A stretch of DNA of 64,000 nt from Streptomyces endocoffeicus. GTDB taxonomy: Bacteria; Actinomycetota; Actinomycetes; Streptomycetales; Streptomycetaceae. Made by a program: the position numbers and the translations under genes. The stretch is taken from contig NZ_JAERRG010000001.1 of the NCBI RefSeq assembly GCF_016741935.1, positions 682,001-746,000 on the forward strand, in the 5' to 3' direction. A model generated the notes under the pieces. That model did no database searches, was not told the origin of the DNA, and worked only from the letters and a program-made list of their open reading frames with translations. Below are positions 1-9,114 of the stretch, in pieces; the stretch's first letter is position 1; every line of letters begins with the position of its first letter.

Positions 1-1267
1 TGGCGACGCCGATGGACTGGCAGGCGCTGAAGTACATCCAGTAGGTGTCGCCCTTCTTCACCACCGAGGGGGCCCAGGCGTTCTCGTGGCACCAGGAGAC
101 ATCGGCGAGGTCGAGGGCGGGGCCGTGGTCGGTCCAGTGGACGAGGTCGGGTGAGGAGAAGCCGTTGAAGCGGGTGCCGCTCCAGCCGGGGTGGCCGTCC
201 TCGGTGGGATAGATCCAGTACCGCCCCTCGGCGTACATCACATCGGGGTCGGCGTGGTAGCCGGGCAGCGCGGGGTTGGCGTCGCCGGGCCGCACTGTGG
301 CGGTCTCCCGGATCACGGTGCCGTGGCGTACCACCCCCGACAGACCGGGCAGCTCCCGTTTGGGCGTCCAGTGCTCCAGGTCGGGGCTGTCGCTGTAGTA
401 GTACTTCTTGACGGTGTAGCCGTCCATGAACATGCGATAGCCGCCGCCGGGCAGGGCGACGATCGTCTGGCCCTCCAGCAGACTGCCCCATCCCGCCCAG
501 TCGCCCTTGCCGGTAAAGCGGTACGGGCCGGTGACGCGGTCGGCGACGGCGTGCTCGATGAGTTCGCCCGTGGCGTTCTTGGTGAACGCGTGATACGTGG
601 CGCCCTTACGGACCACGAAGGTGTCGATGTAGCCGTTGTAGTCGCTCTCGCTCGGCGAGATGCCCTCGAGCGGCTGGGGCTCGCTCCACTTGGCGAGGGT
701 GTCGTCGAGGGCGGTGAGGACGTAGGGCTGGAAGTGCCGGTAGGCGGTGGGCCCGGTGGACAGCGAGACGACGATGCGGACCTTGCCGTCGGGCGCGTCG
801 GTGAAGAACTCCGGTGCCCAGGTGTTGTTGGCGGCCACGCCGTGGTCGATGTCGGCGAGATGGGTCCAGGTGCGGCGGTCGTCGCTCACGGCGAGGCCGA
901 AGGTGGTGCCGGTCCATCCGGTGGTGTACGCGACGTAGTAGCGGCCGCCGCGGTGGATGACGCTGGGGTCGCGGACGAGGCCGGAGGGCGGGGTGTACGC
1001 CTTGTCCTGGATCGACCAGAAGTTCCGCGCGTCGTCGGACCCGTAGACGTACATATTGCTCTCGCCGCTGTTCGTGAAGGCGGTGAACAGATAGCGGGAG
1101 ACCGTGGTGGACCGCTGCACGGCGCGTCCGCTCCCGTCGCTCCGGTGGTGCTCCGCGGCGTGCACACGGTTCGCGGTGAGGGGGACCACGAGAGCGAGGG
1201 CGGCGAGCAGCGCGAGCAGCACCGCCGGCGCTCTCCAGGGTCGGGTGCGGGTGGCATGCGGGGGCAT
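1..1267 (-). CDS. Secreted GH43-superfamily glycosidase, 3' end cut by window
   Basis: Probably an extracellular arabinan- or xylan-active glycosidase. An ATG at 1267 with AGGAG upstream opens a signal peptide of about 36 residues: a basic start, then a Leu/Ala-rich core ending near VHAAE. Two consecutive five-bladed GH43-type segments follow. The first has RDPSVIHRGGRYYVAYTTG, with the catalytic-base-type Asp before a beta strand. The second, near residue 335, has HADPDVMYAEGRYWIYPTED. The C-terminus lies outside the window, so total length is unknown. A CGAAA-N-TTTCG box sits about 85 bp upstream. Family assignment is secure at superfamily level; substrate is inferred only from the neighbourhood (GH127, acetyl esterase). 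Confidence 0.85.
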   Translation of the reverse strand, partial: MPPHATRTRPWRAPAVLLALLAALALVVPLTANRVHAAEHHRSDGSGRAVQRSTTVSRYLFTAFTNSGESNMYVYGSDDARNFWSIQDKAYTPPSGLVRDPSVIHRGGRYYVAYTTGWTGTTFGLAVSDDRRTWTHLADIDHGVAANNTWAPEFFTDAPDGKVRIVVSLSTGPTAYRHFQPYVLTALDDTLAKWSEPQPLEGISPSESDYNGYIDTFVVRKGATYHAFTKNATGELIEHAVADRVTGPYRFTGKGDWAGWGSLLEGQTIVALPGGGYRMFMDGYTVKKYYYSDSPDLEHWTPKRELPGLSGVVRHGTVIRETATVRPGDANPALPGYHADPDVMYAEGRYWIYPTEDGHPGWSGTRFNGFSSPDLVHWTDHGPALDLADVSWCHENAWAPSVVKKGDTYWMYFSACQSIGVA

Positions 1268-1351
1268 CAGAGGGCTCCTGCGATCCGAAGTGATCGAATT
1301 TGTTCGGAGATTAAGGGTTCTGATGACTTCCGACAGCCCCTGGAGAGGGTG

Positions 1352-1362
1352 CGAAAGTTTCG
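1352..1362. promoter_or_regulatory. CGAAA-N-TTTCG operator box upstream of GH43 gene
   Basis: The 11-bp perfect palindrome CGAAAGTTTCG lies 85 bp before the GH43 start. It matches the CGAAA-N-TTTCG inverted repeat known upstream of xylanase genes in Streptomyces, so sugar-responsive repression is the likely role. The box is seen directly; the regulator is inferred. Confidence 0.6.
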
Positions 1363-1452
1363 AAAACCATGGAGCCCTGGCGGACGCGCGATGAAGTGGT
1401 GGGGTGAGGGGGCGGGTTCGCGGCGCGGTGACGGGAACGGTTCGACAACGCG

Positions 1453-1492
1453 GTGACGGGGTGACGCGGTGACGGGGTGACGGGGTGACGGG
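1453..1492. repeat. Five 8-bp tandem repeats (GTGACGGG)
   Basis: Five head-to-tail copies of GTGACGGG, the second reading GTGACGCG, lie just beyond the stop codon of the beta-propeller gene. Looser copies occur upstream near 1427. This looks like replication-slippage sequence with no coding role. Confidence 0.8.
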
Positions 1493-1497
1493 GCGGA

Positions 1498-2529
1498 TCA
1501 GACGAAGGTCTGGCGCTGCAGCCAGAGGTCCCTGGCGGTCCCGCTGCCCTGGATGAAGACGTAGAGCAGGTTCTCCTCGTTGAGGATGGGGACGCCGATG
1601 CCCGCGGAGCCGATGACCCCGCCCAGGGACTGGAAGCCGCTGTATACCGTGGAGTTCTCCGTGTTCTGCACGGCGACCCACAGGGCGTTGTCGGTGGCCT
1701 TGATGAACACGTTGATCCGGCCGTCCTGCGCCAGGGCGCAGGTGGGCCGCCAGACGATCTGCGCGCCGAGGCTCACGGGGGCGCCGAACGTGTCGTAGTC
1801 GTCGCTCTGTCCGACCCGCCGGACGGACCCGTCGGAACCCCGGTAGAAGATCTGCACCCGTCCCGCCGCGTCCAGGCACACCGATGGGCGGCTGGTCACA
1901 TTGGTGGCATTTTGGGAGAACATCTCCCAGACGGTGGAGTTCTCGGTCTGCTGCTGGATGGTGTAGAGGGTCTCGCCCGAGCCCTTGACCGCCACCACCA
2001 GCCGCCCTCCCCCGTCGAGGATGGGCGAGGGCGTGGCGAAGATGGCACCGCCCAGCGATGTCGCGGAGGTGTAGGTCTCGTACTGCAGATCCTGGTTGCG
2101 GATGTACCACAGGGCGTTGTCGGTGCCGGGGAAGAACACATAGATGCCGCCGTCGGCGCCGAGTGCCGCGGCCGGGTCGTCACCGAGGCCGGTGACCAGG
2201 GTCTGGGGCGGTCCGTACCCGGAGTTGATGGAGGTCTGGGTGATGACCTCCAGATTGTTGCCCGGGGTGCGGTAGAAGACCCGGACCTTTCCGTCCTTGC
2301 CCCGGATCGGTGCCGGGATGCCGTCGACGGACACGCCCGGGTACTGCTGCCACGGCCCCCAACTGCCGTCGCGGGCCTCCACCCTGCTCCACAGGACGTT
2401 CGACCCGCCCCGGATGAAGACCTGCACCCGGTCATCGGCGAATGCGACCGGGGCGGGCTCGGAGTGGATGCCGCCCTGAAGATTGATCCAGGTGCCCCAG
2501 ACGGTGCCGGGAGTGGTGGAAACGACCAT
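1498..2529 (-). CDS. PLL/DUF346-type beta-propeller lectin-like protein
   Basis: The 343-residue protein is built from about seven repeats of roughly 48 residues. Each carries a pattern like 'P..D..GRI.VF..G.DNALW' (for example DGRINVFIKATDNALW and DGGIYVFFPGTDNALW). This is the repeat of PLL-type seven-bladed fucose-binding propellers (DUF346 repeats). No signal peptide or membrane segment is visible from the ATG at 2529, so export would need another route. A sugar-binding role is inferred from family and from the adjacent GH43 gene. It probably has its own promoter, because the 300 bp upstream hold no other minus-strand gene. Confidence 0.75.
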   Translation of the reverse strand: MVVSTTPGTVWGTWINLQGGIHSEPAPVAFADDRVQVFIRGGSNVLWSRVEARDGSWGPWQQYPGVSVDGIPAPIRGKDGKVRVFYRTPGNNLEVITQTSINSGYGPPQTLVTGLGDDPAAALGADGGIYVFFPGTDNALWYIRNQDLQYETYTSATSLGGAIFATPSPILDGGGRLVVAVKGSGETLYTIQQQTENSTVWEMFSQNATNVTSRPSVCLDAAGRVQIFYRGSDGSVRRVGQSDDYDTFGAPVSLGAQIVWRPTCALAQDGRINVFIKATDNALWVAVQNTENSTVYSGFQSLGGVIGSAGIGVPILNEENLLYVFIQGSGTARDLWLQRQTFV

Positions 2530-2774
2530 GAGAGGACCTCCCTCTGCTCGCGAGGCCTCGTGAGGCCACGAGAGTGCGCGGATACACCGTCAATTCCCGG
2601 GGCAAGCATGGCGGATACCCGAAGAAGGCAAGATGTATGGATATGACCGACTCATTGCCATGAGAGGTTGATATCGGATTGGGCGCGCCCGCTTGCTTCG
2701 GGAATTCGTCGCGCGAGAGGAGCGATACTGATCGCAAGCTCGGCGGCCCCCATCGCCCTTCGCCCCTTCGCCAG

Positions 2775-2805
2775 TTGACCTTCCCCCTTGGGGAAGCCCG
2801 AGCAT
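2775..2805 (+). promoter_or_regulatory. MerR-type promoter: 19-bp spacer with central dyad
   Basis: TTGACC (2775-2780) is followed 19 bp later by GAGCAT (2800-2805). The spacer holds the dyad CTTCCCC-N3-GGGGAAG (2780-2796). Over-long 19-bp spacers with a dyad between -35 and -10 are the hallmark of MerR-controlled promoters. The gene directly downstream encodes a MerR domain, so autoregulation is likely. The -10 match is weak. The rest of the 2530-2847 gap shows nothing else I can support. Confidence 0.55.
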
Positions 2806-2847
2806 CGTGGTCGCCGGGCGAGGTGCCCGGCGACGAGGAGGGCGAGC

Positions 2848-3933
2848 ATGGGGCTGCTGACCATCGGTGCGTTCGCGAGGGCCTCGCGGCTGTCCCCCAA
2901 GGCGCTCCGCCTGTACGACGAGCTCGGACTGCTGCCGCCCGCCCGCGTCGATCCGTACTCCGGCTACCGCCTCTACGATCCGGCCCAGCTGGAGCGGGCC
3001 CGTCTGGTGGCGTGGCTGAGGCGGCTCGGCATGCCGCTGGCCGACATCCGGGCGGTGTGCGAGCTGGAGCCGGAGGCGGCGGCGCGGGAGGTGCGCGCCT
3101 ACTGGGCGCGGGTCGAGGCCGACACCGCCGCCCGGAGGGATCTGGCCGCCTTCCTCGTCGACCATCTTTCGGGGAAGGACACCACGATGTCTTCTGACCA
3201 CACCGCCCTGGGGATCCGCTACGCCGTGCTCTCCGACACCGGCTCGGTCCGGGAGAGCAATGAAGACACCGGTTACGCCGGTCCGCGTCTGCTCGCCGTG
3301 GCCGACGGCTTCGGGGGCGGACGGCACGCCGGCGAGGCGGCGATCGAGGCACTCAAACCGCTGGACGCGGGCGTCCCGGGCGCAGAGCTGCTCAGCGCCC
3401 TGGAGGAGGCGGCGCACCGGGCCCATGAGTCGGTCTCCGCGCTGGCCGCCTCCGACCCCGCGCTGCGGGATGTCGGCACGACGCTCACCGCGATGGTGTG
3501 GTCGGGCTCCCGGCTGGGGCTGGTCCACATCGGCGACTCGCGCGCCTATCTGCTGCGCGACGGTGAGCTCTTCCAGATCACCCATGACCACACGGTGGTC
3601 CAGTCGCTGATCGACGAGGGGCGGATCACCCTCGAGGAGGCCGCCTCGCACCCCCAGCGGGCACTGCTGCTGCGCGCCGTGGGCGCCGGTTCGGCGTTCG
3701 AGCCGGACTTCGCCCTGCGGGACGCCCGCGCCGAGGACCGCTATCTGCTGTGCTCGGACGGGCTGACGGGGGTCGTGCCCACCGAGGAGATCCAGCGCGT
3801 GCTCGGCTCGGAGGACGACCCGGGCAGGGCCGTACGGGAGCTGGTCGCCCTCGCCATCCACGCGGGCGGGCCCGACAACGTCACCTGTGTGGTGGCCCAT
3901 GTGGCCGAACAGGCGGTGCTGACCTCGGCGTAA
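2848..3933 (+). CDS. MerR DNA-binding domain fused to PP2C phosphatase
   Basis: This 361-residue protein has two joined parts. Residues 1-70 form a MerR winged helix (LLTIGAFARASRLSPKALRLYDELGLL, then GYRLYD), followed by a helical linker. From about residue 114 there is a PPM/PP2C Ser/Thr phosphatase. Its metal-binding motifs are intact: RESNED, VADGFGG, GDSRAYLLRDG, LLCSDGL and GGPDNVT. The ATG at 2848 has GAGGAGG upstream and fits the MerR N-terminus; longer frames upstream are not supported. The usual ligand-binding region of MerR proteins is replaced by the phosphatase. This suggests transcriptional control linked to dephosphorylation of a partner, or of the protein itself. Confidence 0.88.
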   Translation: MGLLTIGAFARASRLSPKALRLYDELGLLPPARVDPYSGYRLYDPAQLERARLVAWLRRLGMPLADIRAVCELEPEAAAREVRAYWARVEADTAARRDLAAFLVDHLSGKDTTMSSDHTALGIRYAVLSDTGSVRESNEDTGYAGPRLLAVADGFGGGRHAGEAAIEALKPLDAGVPGAELLSALEEAAHRAHESVSALAASDPALRDVGTTLTAMVWSGSRLGLVHIGDSRAYLLRDGELFQITHDHTVVQSLIDEGRITLEEAASHPQRALLLRAVGAGSAFEPDFALRDARAEDRYLLCSDGLTGVVPTEEIQRVLGSEDDPGRAVRELVALAIHAGGPDNVTCVVAHVAEQAVLTSA

Positions 3934-4042
3934 GCCGCCCCTCAAGCCGTCCCGCCCGCCCGCCGACTCCGGTGGTTGAACGTTGATGAATGGTGTGTGC
4001 AAGGTCTTGTCGGCCGGATGAACACGTCCATATGCTCGCGAC

Positions 4043-4056
4043 GGAAACCGGTTTCC
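4043..4056. promoter_or_regulatory. LacI-type operator upstream of GH127 gene
   Basis: GGAAACCGGTTTCC is a perfect 14-bp palindrome with a central CG, typical of LacI/GalR-family operators. It lies 58 bp before the GH127 start. A LacI-family gene is encoded at 9334-10377 and is a candidate regulator. Confidence 0.6.
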
Positions 4057-4113
4057 ACTCCTGAGTGACCGGGAGACGGGCATGGCCGGCGGCGCGGCGT
4101 AAGGGGTGGGCGG

Positions 4114-6117
4114 ATGTCCGCAGGTCCGATCCGGCTCTCCCGGGACGCGCGCACCGCGCTCCGCCCGGCCACCGCGGCGCGGATCACCGGGGGCTTCTGG
4201 GCCGCCAGACGCCGCGTCAACGCCGAGGTGAGCGTTCCCCAGGGGCCGGACCGGCTGGAGCGGGCGGGCAATCTCGCCAACCTCCGGGCCGCCGCGGGAG
4301 CGGCCCCGGAGGAGTCCGGCTTCCGGGGCGACTTCCCGTTCCAGGACTCCGATGTGCACAAGTGGCTGGAGGCGGCGTCCTGGCAGCTGGCGGACGGCGG
4401 CGAGGGACCGGCCGAGGAGGAGCTGTCCCGGCAGGTGCAGCGGCTGGCCGGGCTGGTCGCGGCCGCCCAGGCCGAGGACGGCTATCTCCAGACCTACTAC
4501 CAGCTGGGCCCGGACGCCCGCCGGTGGACGGATCCGCACTGGGGGCACGAGCTGTACTGCGCGGGCCATCTCCTCCAGGCCGCGGTCGCCCACCACCGGG
4601 CCACCGGCCGGGACGGGCTGCTCGATGTGGCGGTGCGGTACGCCGATCTGATCGACGCCACGTTCGGGCCCGGCAAGGACGAGACGGTGTGCGGACATCC
4701 GGAGATCGAGACCGCGCTGGTCGAGCTGTACCGGGAGACCGGTGAACGGCGCTATCTCGATCTTGCCGGGTACTTCGTGGACCGGCGCGGGCGGGGCAGC
4801 CTCGGCGACGGCCCGCCGGAGGGCTCGCCCGGCCCCCGCCCCGGGGCGCCCTACTGGCAGGACCACGTCCCGGTGCGGGAGGCGACGGCGGTCGCCGGGC
4901 ACGCGGTGCGCCAGCTGTACCTCCTGGCCGGGGCCGCCGATGTGGCGGCGGAGACCGGCGACGAGGGGCTGCGGGACGCCCTGGTGCGGCTGTGGGAGGA
5001 CATGGCCGCGACAAAGACCTATCTGACCGGCGGGGTGGGCTCGCGGCACGAGCTGGAGTCCTTCGGGGACGCGTACGAGCTGCCGCCGGACCGGGCGTAC
5101 GCCGAGACCTGCGCGGCCATCGCCGCCATCCACTTCGGCTGGCGGATGGCGCTGCTGACCGGGGAGGCCCGCTACAGCGATCTGGTGGAGCGGACCCTGT
5201 TCAACGGCTTCGCGTCGGGGGCGTCGATCGACGGTGAGCGCTGGCTCTATGTGAATCCGCTGCGGGTCCGCCACGACGATGAGAACCATAAGGACGATGA
5301 GAACCGTAAGGCCGCCACCGGTGACCGGAGCGCCCACCGGACGCCGTGGTTCCGGTGCGCCTGCTGCCCGCCCAATGTGATGCGGCTGCTCGCCTCACTG
5401 CCGCACTACATGGCGAGCGGCGACGCCGAGGGGCTCCAGCTGCACCAGTACGCGTCCGGCTCGTACGAGGCGGGCGGCGGCGCGGTGCGGGTGGGGACCG
5501 GCTACCCCTGGGAGGGCCGGATCGCGGTGGTCGTGGACGCGGCCCCGCCGGACGAGGACTGGACGCTGTCGCTGCGCGTCCCGCACTGGGCGCGGACGTA
5601 CGAGGCGACGGTCGGCGGGGAGCCGGTGGCCGAGCGGGCCGAGAACGGCTGGCTGCGGCTGCGGCGGCGCTGGCGGCCCGGTGAGACGGTCGTACTGAGC
5701 CTGCCCCTCGACCCCCGGCTCACCCGGCCCGATCCGCGGATCGACGGGGTGCGCGGCTGTGCCGCGATAGAGCGCGGCCCGCTGGTGTACTGCCTGGAGC
5801 AGCCCGATCAGCCCGCCGGGCTGCGGCTGGACGACATCGACCTCGACCCGGATGCCGCGCTGACCCCGGAGCACCGGCCGGAGCTGCTGGGCAGGGTGAC
5901 CGTGATCACCGCCCTGGCCCTGCCCCACGCCGCCGCGCGCGACGGCTGGTGGCCGTACCGGCGCGGCGGTACGGGCCCCGGCGGGGCCGCGGGCGGCGCG
6001 GGCGGTGCGAAGGCCCCCGAGCCGGTCCCGGTGACCGCGATCCCGTACTACGCGTGGGCGAACCGCGAGCCCGGCCCGATGCGGGTGTGGATCCCGGTCC
6101 GGACCCCGCCCGGCTGA
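4114..6117 (+). CDS. GH127 beta-L-arabinofuranosidase
   Basis: This 667-residue protein, without signal peptide, is predicted to remove beta-L-arabinofuranosyl residues in the cytoplasm. GH127 enzymes use a zinc-bound cysteine nucleophile held by one Glu and three Cys. All four are visible: E331 and C333 in AYAETCAAI, and C417/C418 in FRCACCPPN. The N-terminus (ITGGFWAARRRVN) and the (alpha/alpha)6-barrel motifs KWLEAASW and GVGSRHE fit the family. ATG 4114 follows an AAGGGG-like site and a LacI-type palindrome. The extreme 3' end lies in a 23-bp tandem duplication that also copies the stop codon. Confidence 0.92.
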   Translation: MSAGPIRLSRDARTALRPATAARITGGFWAARRRVNAEVSVPQGPDRLERAGNLANLRAAAGAAPEESGFRGDFPFQDSDVHKWLEAASWQLADGGEGPAEEELSRQVQRLAGLVAAAQAEDGYLQTYYQLGPDARRWTDPHWGHELYCAGHLLQAAVAHHRATGRDGLLDVAVRYADLIDATFGPGKDETVCGHPEIETALVELYRETGERRYLDLAGYFVDRRGRGSLGDGPPEGSPGPRPGAPYWQDHVPVREATAVAGHAVRQLYLLAGAADVAAETGDEGLRDALVRLWEDMAATKTYLTGGVGSRHELESFGDAYELPPDRAYAETCAAIAAIHFGWRMALLTGEARYSDLVERTLFNGFASGASIDGERWLYVNPLRVRHDDENHKDDENRKAATGDRSAHRTPWFRCACCPPNVMRLLASLPHYMASGDAEGLQLHQYASGSYEAGGGAVRVGTGYPWEGRIAVVVDAAPPDEDWTLSLRVPHWARTYEATVGGEPVAERAENGWLRLRRRWRPGETVVLSLPLDPRLTRPDPRIDGVRGCAAIERGPLVYCLEQPDQPAGLRLDDIDLDPDAALTPEHRPELLGRVTVITALALPHAAARDGWWPYRRGGTGPGGAAGGAGGAKAPEPVPVTAIPYYAWANREPGPMRVWIPVRTPPG

Positions 6118-6161
6118 CGGTCCGGACCCCGCCCGGCTGACGGTCCAGGTCCCGCCCGGCC
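6096..6161. repeat. 23-bp tandem duplication spanning the GH127 stop codon
   Basis: Two identical 23-bp units (6096-6118 and 6119-6141) are followed by a degenerate third copy from 6142. The first unit contains the GH127 TGA stop. The duplication is probably recent slippage at a GC-rich gene end. Confidence 0.8.
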
Positions 6162-6280
6162 GGTCCGCACCGACGCAAGGACCACCCATACCCGCCGGAA
6201 CTCGGCGGGCACCCCACGCGTTCATCGCTCGAGGAACACGCTCCTGTGCCCGAGCGGCACCGGCCGACGGGAGGTGCCCC

Positions 6281-6508
6281 GTGAGCACCGGATCCACACC
6301 CCGAGGGGATGACGCCGACGACTGGGACGACGTCGTCCTCGACGCGGACTTCATACGGGACGCCGAGGTCACCGAGCCCGCCGCGCGCACCCGGATGCTG
6401 ACCGCGCGCTGGCGGCGCGGCGCGCCCGAACCCCAGCCCTGGCGGGCGGACGAGCCGCCGGCCGGCTGGTTCTGGAGCAAGCGCCGCAAGCGGCGGCGAC
6501 GGCGCTGA
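6281..6508 (+). CDS. Small basic-tailed conserved-type hypothetical protein
   Basis: This 75-residue protein starts at GTG 6281 after a good GGGAGG site. The N-terminal half is very acidic (DDADDWDDVVLDADF). The C-terminus is strongly basic (SKRRKRRRRR) after a PPAGWFW aromatic patch. There is no membrane segment or catalytic motif. I do not recognise the function. The ribosome site, codon bias and compact composition support a real gene rather than a chance frame. Confidence 0.65.
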   Translation: MSTGSTPRGDDADDWDDVVLDADFIRDAEVTEPAARTRMLTARWRRGAPEPQPWRADEPPAGWFWSKRRKRRRRR

Positions 6509-6639
6509 CCTCGCCTCTCCGTTACCCGGTCGCAATTGCACGCGTAAAGACACCGCGCCACTTCCGGTGGGAGGATGCGGGCCCGACTCACTGATCATGA
6601 GATCCGTGGTCGTCCGCCGACCCCGCCCCCGGAGGTGCC

Positions 6640-7437
6640 GTGTTCGCTCGCTCCGCGTTGCCGCCCGTCATAGCCGTCGCCGCCGTATCCGCCCTGCTGG
6701 CCGGGTGCACCAGCACCAAGTCGTCGGGGTCCGGTGGCAAGGACATCAGCCTGGTGAACTCCGGGAAGCTCACGACCTGCACCCATCTACCCTATCCGCC
6801 CTTCCAGTCCAAGCAGGGCAAGAAGATCGTCGGCTTCGATGTGGACATGGTCGATCTCGTGGCCTCCGCGCTCCACGTGAAGCAGGAGATCGTGGACACG
6901 CCCTTCGAGGGCATCCAGTCCGGAGAGGACCTCAACACCAACCAGTGCGACGTGGCCGCCGCCGGGATGACCATCACCGACGTGCGCGAGAAGAACCTGG
7001 ACTTCTCCGCCCCCTATTTCGAGGCCACACAGGCGCTGCTCACCGCCAAGGGCAAGCCGTTCAAGTCCCTCGCCGACCTCAAGGGCAAGAAGCTCGCGGT
7101 CCAGCAGGGGACCACCGGTGAGGCTTACGCCCAGAAGCACGCCAAGGGCGCGAAGCTGGTCCAGTTCGAGGACCTCGCGCTGCTGCTGACCGCCGTCAAG
7201 ACCGGGCAGACCGACGCGGGCATCAATGACAACGGTGTGCTCTACGACTACGTCAAGGACAACCCCGACACCGCGGTGGCGGCCGAGTTCGACACCGGCG
7301 AGCAGTACGGCATCGCCGTGCGGACCGGCAATGACGCGCTGCGCAAGAAGATCAACGCGGTGCTGAAGGACGCCCGGGCGGATGGCTCCTACGACCGCGT
7401 CTACAAGAAGTGGTTCGGCACCGCGCCCAAGAAGTGA
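6640..7437 (+). CDS. Polar amino-acid ABC transporter substrate-binding lipoprotein
   Basis: A 265-residue solute-binding protein of the family-3 (glutamate/polar amino acid) type. The GTG start at 6640 follows GGAGG. The lipoprotein signal ends in LLAGC, so the mature Cys is lipid-anchored. The body has hallmark segments: FDVDMVDLVASAL, CDVAAAGMTIT..R, LDFSAPYF, LKGKKLAVQQGTTGE and a C-terminal DGSYDRVYKKWFG. It is the first gene of a three-gene importer operon, with the permease starting 49 bp downstream. The exact amino acid cannot be read from sequence. Confidence 0.9.
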   Translation: MFARSALPPVIAVAAVSALLAGCTSTKSSGSGGKDISLVNSGKLTTCTHLPYPPFQSKQGKKIVGFDVDMVDLVASALHVKQEIVDTPFEGIQSGEDLNTNQCDVAAAGMTITDVREKNLDFSAPYFEATQALLTAKGKPFKSLADLKGKKLAVQQGTTGEAYAQKHAKGAKLVQFEDLALLLTAVKTGQTDAGINDNGVLYDYVKDNPDTAVAAEFDTGEQYGIAVRTGNDALRKKINAVLKDARADGSYDRVYKKWFGTAPKK

Positions 7438-7486
7438 CGCCCGCCGACGGCCATCGGAGCTTCGGAGCTGAGGAGTCCGCACACTT

Positions 7487-8272
7487 ATGGCAATGACCCG
7501 CCGGCAGCGGGCGCGGGCGATACGAGCGGTGCAGTACGCCGTGCTCATCGCCGTGCTGCTCGCCATCGTCCTGGCCGCCGACTGGGGTGAACTGCGGCGC
7601 GCGTTCCTCGACGCCGAGGTCGCCCGGTCCCTGTTTCCCGACATCATCACCACCGCCCTGGTCAACACCGTCGTCTACACCCTGCTCGGCTTCGGCTTCG
7701 GCCTGGTCCTCGGGGTGGTGCTGGCGCTGATGCGGCTCTCGCAGGTGCCGCCGTACCGCTGGCTGGCGGTGGCCTACATCGAGTTCTTCCGCGGGGTGCC
7801 CGCACTGCTGGTGTTCATCGCGCTCGGCTTCGGGGTGCCGCTGGCCTTCCAGGTGGCGCTGGACCGGTATGTCACGGTCATGCTGGCGCTGGGGCTCGTC
7901 GGCGCCGCCTATATCGCGGAGACGATGCGGGCGGGCATCCAGGCGGTGCCCAAGGGGCAGATGGAGGCGGCGCGTTCGCTGGGCATGTCCCACAGCCGGG
8001 CGATGGCCTCGATCATCATCCCGCAGGCGTTCCGGATCGTCCTGCCGCCGCTCACCAATGAACTGGTGCTGCTGACCAAGGACTCCTCCCTGGTCTATCT
8101 GCTGGGGCTCTCCCTGGACCAGTACGAGCTGTCCAAGTTCGGCCGGGACGCGCTGAATCAGCACCGCAGCCTCACCCCGATCCTGGTCGCCGGGGTGTGC
8201 TACCTGATCATCACCGTTCCGCTCGGCCACTTGGTGCGCCGGCTCGAGGCCCGTTCGGCGAAGGCGAGGTGA
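7487..8272 (+). CDS. Polar amino-acid ABC transporter permease
   Basis: A 261-residue inner-membrane subunit of the HisM/GlnP type with five or so hydrophobic segments. The EAA loop reads [24 protein letters not shown], which docks the ATPase. The [14 protein letters not shown] segment is typical of the family. The stop codon overlaps the possible GTG of the next gene (GTGA), so permease and ATPase are translationally coupled. It partners the binding protein encoded upstream. Confidence 0.92.
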   Translation: MAMTRRQRARAIRAVQYAVLIAVLLAIVLAADWGELRRAFLDAEVARSLFPDIITTALVNTVVYTLLGFGFGLVLGVVLALMRLSQVPPYRWLAVAYIEFFRGVPALLVFIALGFGVPLAFQVALDRYVTVMLALGLVGAAYIAETMRAGIQAVPKGQMEAARSLGMSHSRAMASIIIPQAFRIVLPPLTNELVLLTKDSSLVYLLGLSLDQYELSKFGRDALNQHRSLTPILVAGVCYLIITVPLGHLVRRLEARSAKAR

Positions 8273-8277
8273 CCGGG

Positions 8278-9114
8278 GTGAAGGAGACGACGGAGACGAA
8301 GGGGACCGGCGAGGCGGACGGCATCGCCATCCGGGTGGCGGGTCTGCACAAGTCCTTCGGCGAACTGGAGGTGCTCAAGGGCATCGATCTCACCGTCCGG
8401 CGGGGCGAGGTGGTCTGTGTCATCGGCCCGTCGGGATCCGGCAAGTCGACGCTGCTGCGCTGTGTGAACCTCCTGGAGGAGCCGACCTCGGGCTCGGTCA
8501 CCGTGGCGGGGACGGAGGTCACCGACCCGGATGTGGACATCGACCGGATGCGGCGGCGCATCGGCATGGTGTTCCAGGCGTTCAACCTCTTTCCGCATCT
8601 GACGGCCCTGGAGAACCTCACCATCGCCCAGCGGCGGGTGCTGCGCCGCGACAAGGCGGAGGCGGTGCGGATCGGCCGGGAGACCCTGCGGCGGGTCGGC
8701 CTGAGCGACAAGGAGTCGGCCTATCCGGCCCAGCTGTCGGGCGGACAGCAGCAGCGGGTGGCCATCGCCCGGGCGCTGTCGATGGACCCGGAGTTGATGC
8801 TCTTCGACGAGCCGACCTCGGCGCTCGATCCGGAGCTGGTCGGCGATGTGCTCGCGGTGATGCGCGCCCTGGCCGACGAGGGTATGACGATGCTGGTCGT
8901 CACCCATGAGATGAGCTTCGCACGGGAGGTCGCCGACCGGGTCGTGTTCATGGACGACGGGGTGATCGTGGAGGAGGGCGGACCGGAGCAGGTGGTGTCC
9001 GATCCGGTTCACCCCCGCACCCGGGCCTTTCTCACCCGGGTGCTCAACCCGGCCGCGGCGCGGGTCGGGGAGGTGCCGGACACGGGCCCGCACGGAGCGC
9101 GGATCGACCGCTGA
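8278..9114 (+). CDS. Polar amino-acid ABC transporter ATP-binding protein
   Basis: An ATPase of the GlnQ/HisP class. It has Walker [11 protein letters not shown]-loop [12 protein letters not shown], signature LSGGQQQR, Walker B LMLFDEP, D-loop SALD and switch His in VVTHEM. I chose GTG 8278 because GAGGTGA sits at good distance. GTG 8269, which overlaps the permease stop, is an alternative that adds three residues. It completes the operon begun at 6640, and no further importer gene follows. Confidence 0.92.
   Translation: MKETTETKGTGEADGIAIRVAGLHKSFGELEVLKGIDLTVRRGEVVCVIGPSGSGKSTLLRCVNLLEEPTSGSVTVAGTEVTDPDVDIDRMRRRIGMVFQAFNLFPHLTALENLTIAQRRVLRRDKAEAVRIGRETLRRVGLSDKESAYPAQLSGGQQQRVAIARALSMDPELMLFDEPTSALDPELVGDVLAVMRALADEGMTMLVVTHEMSFAREVADRVVFMDDGVIVEEGGPEQVVSDPVHPRTRAFLTRVLNPAAARVGEVPDTGPHGARIDR

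Noticed and set aside
2590..5337. Minus-strand open frame of 915 codons
   Set aside because: It is antisense to the MerR-PP2C and GH127 genes, whose motifs are intact. No recognisable protein in this frame.
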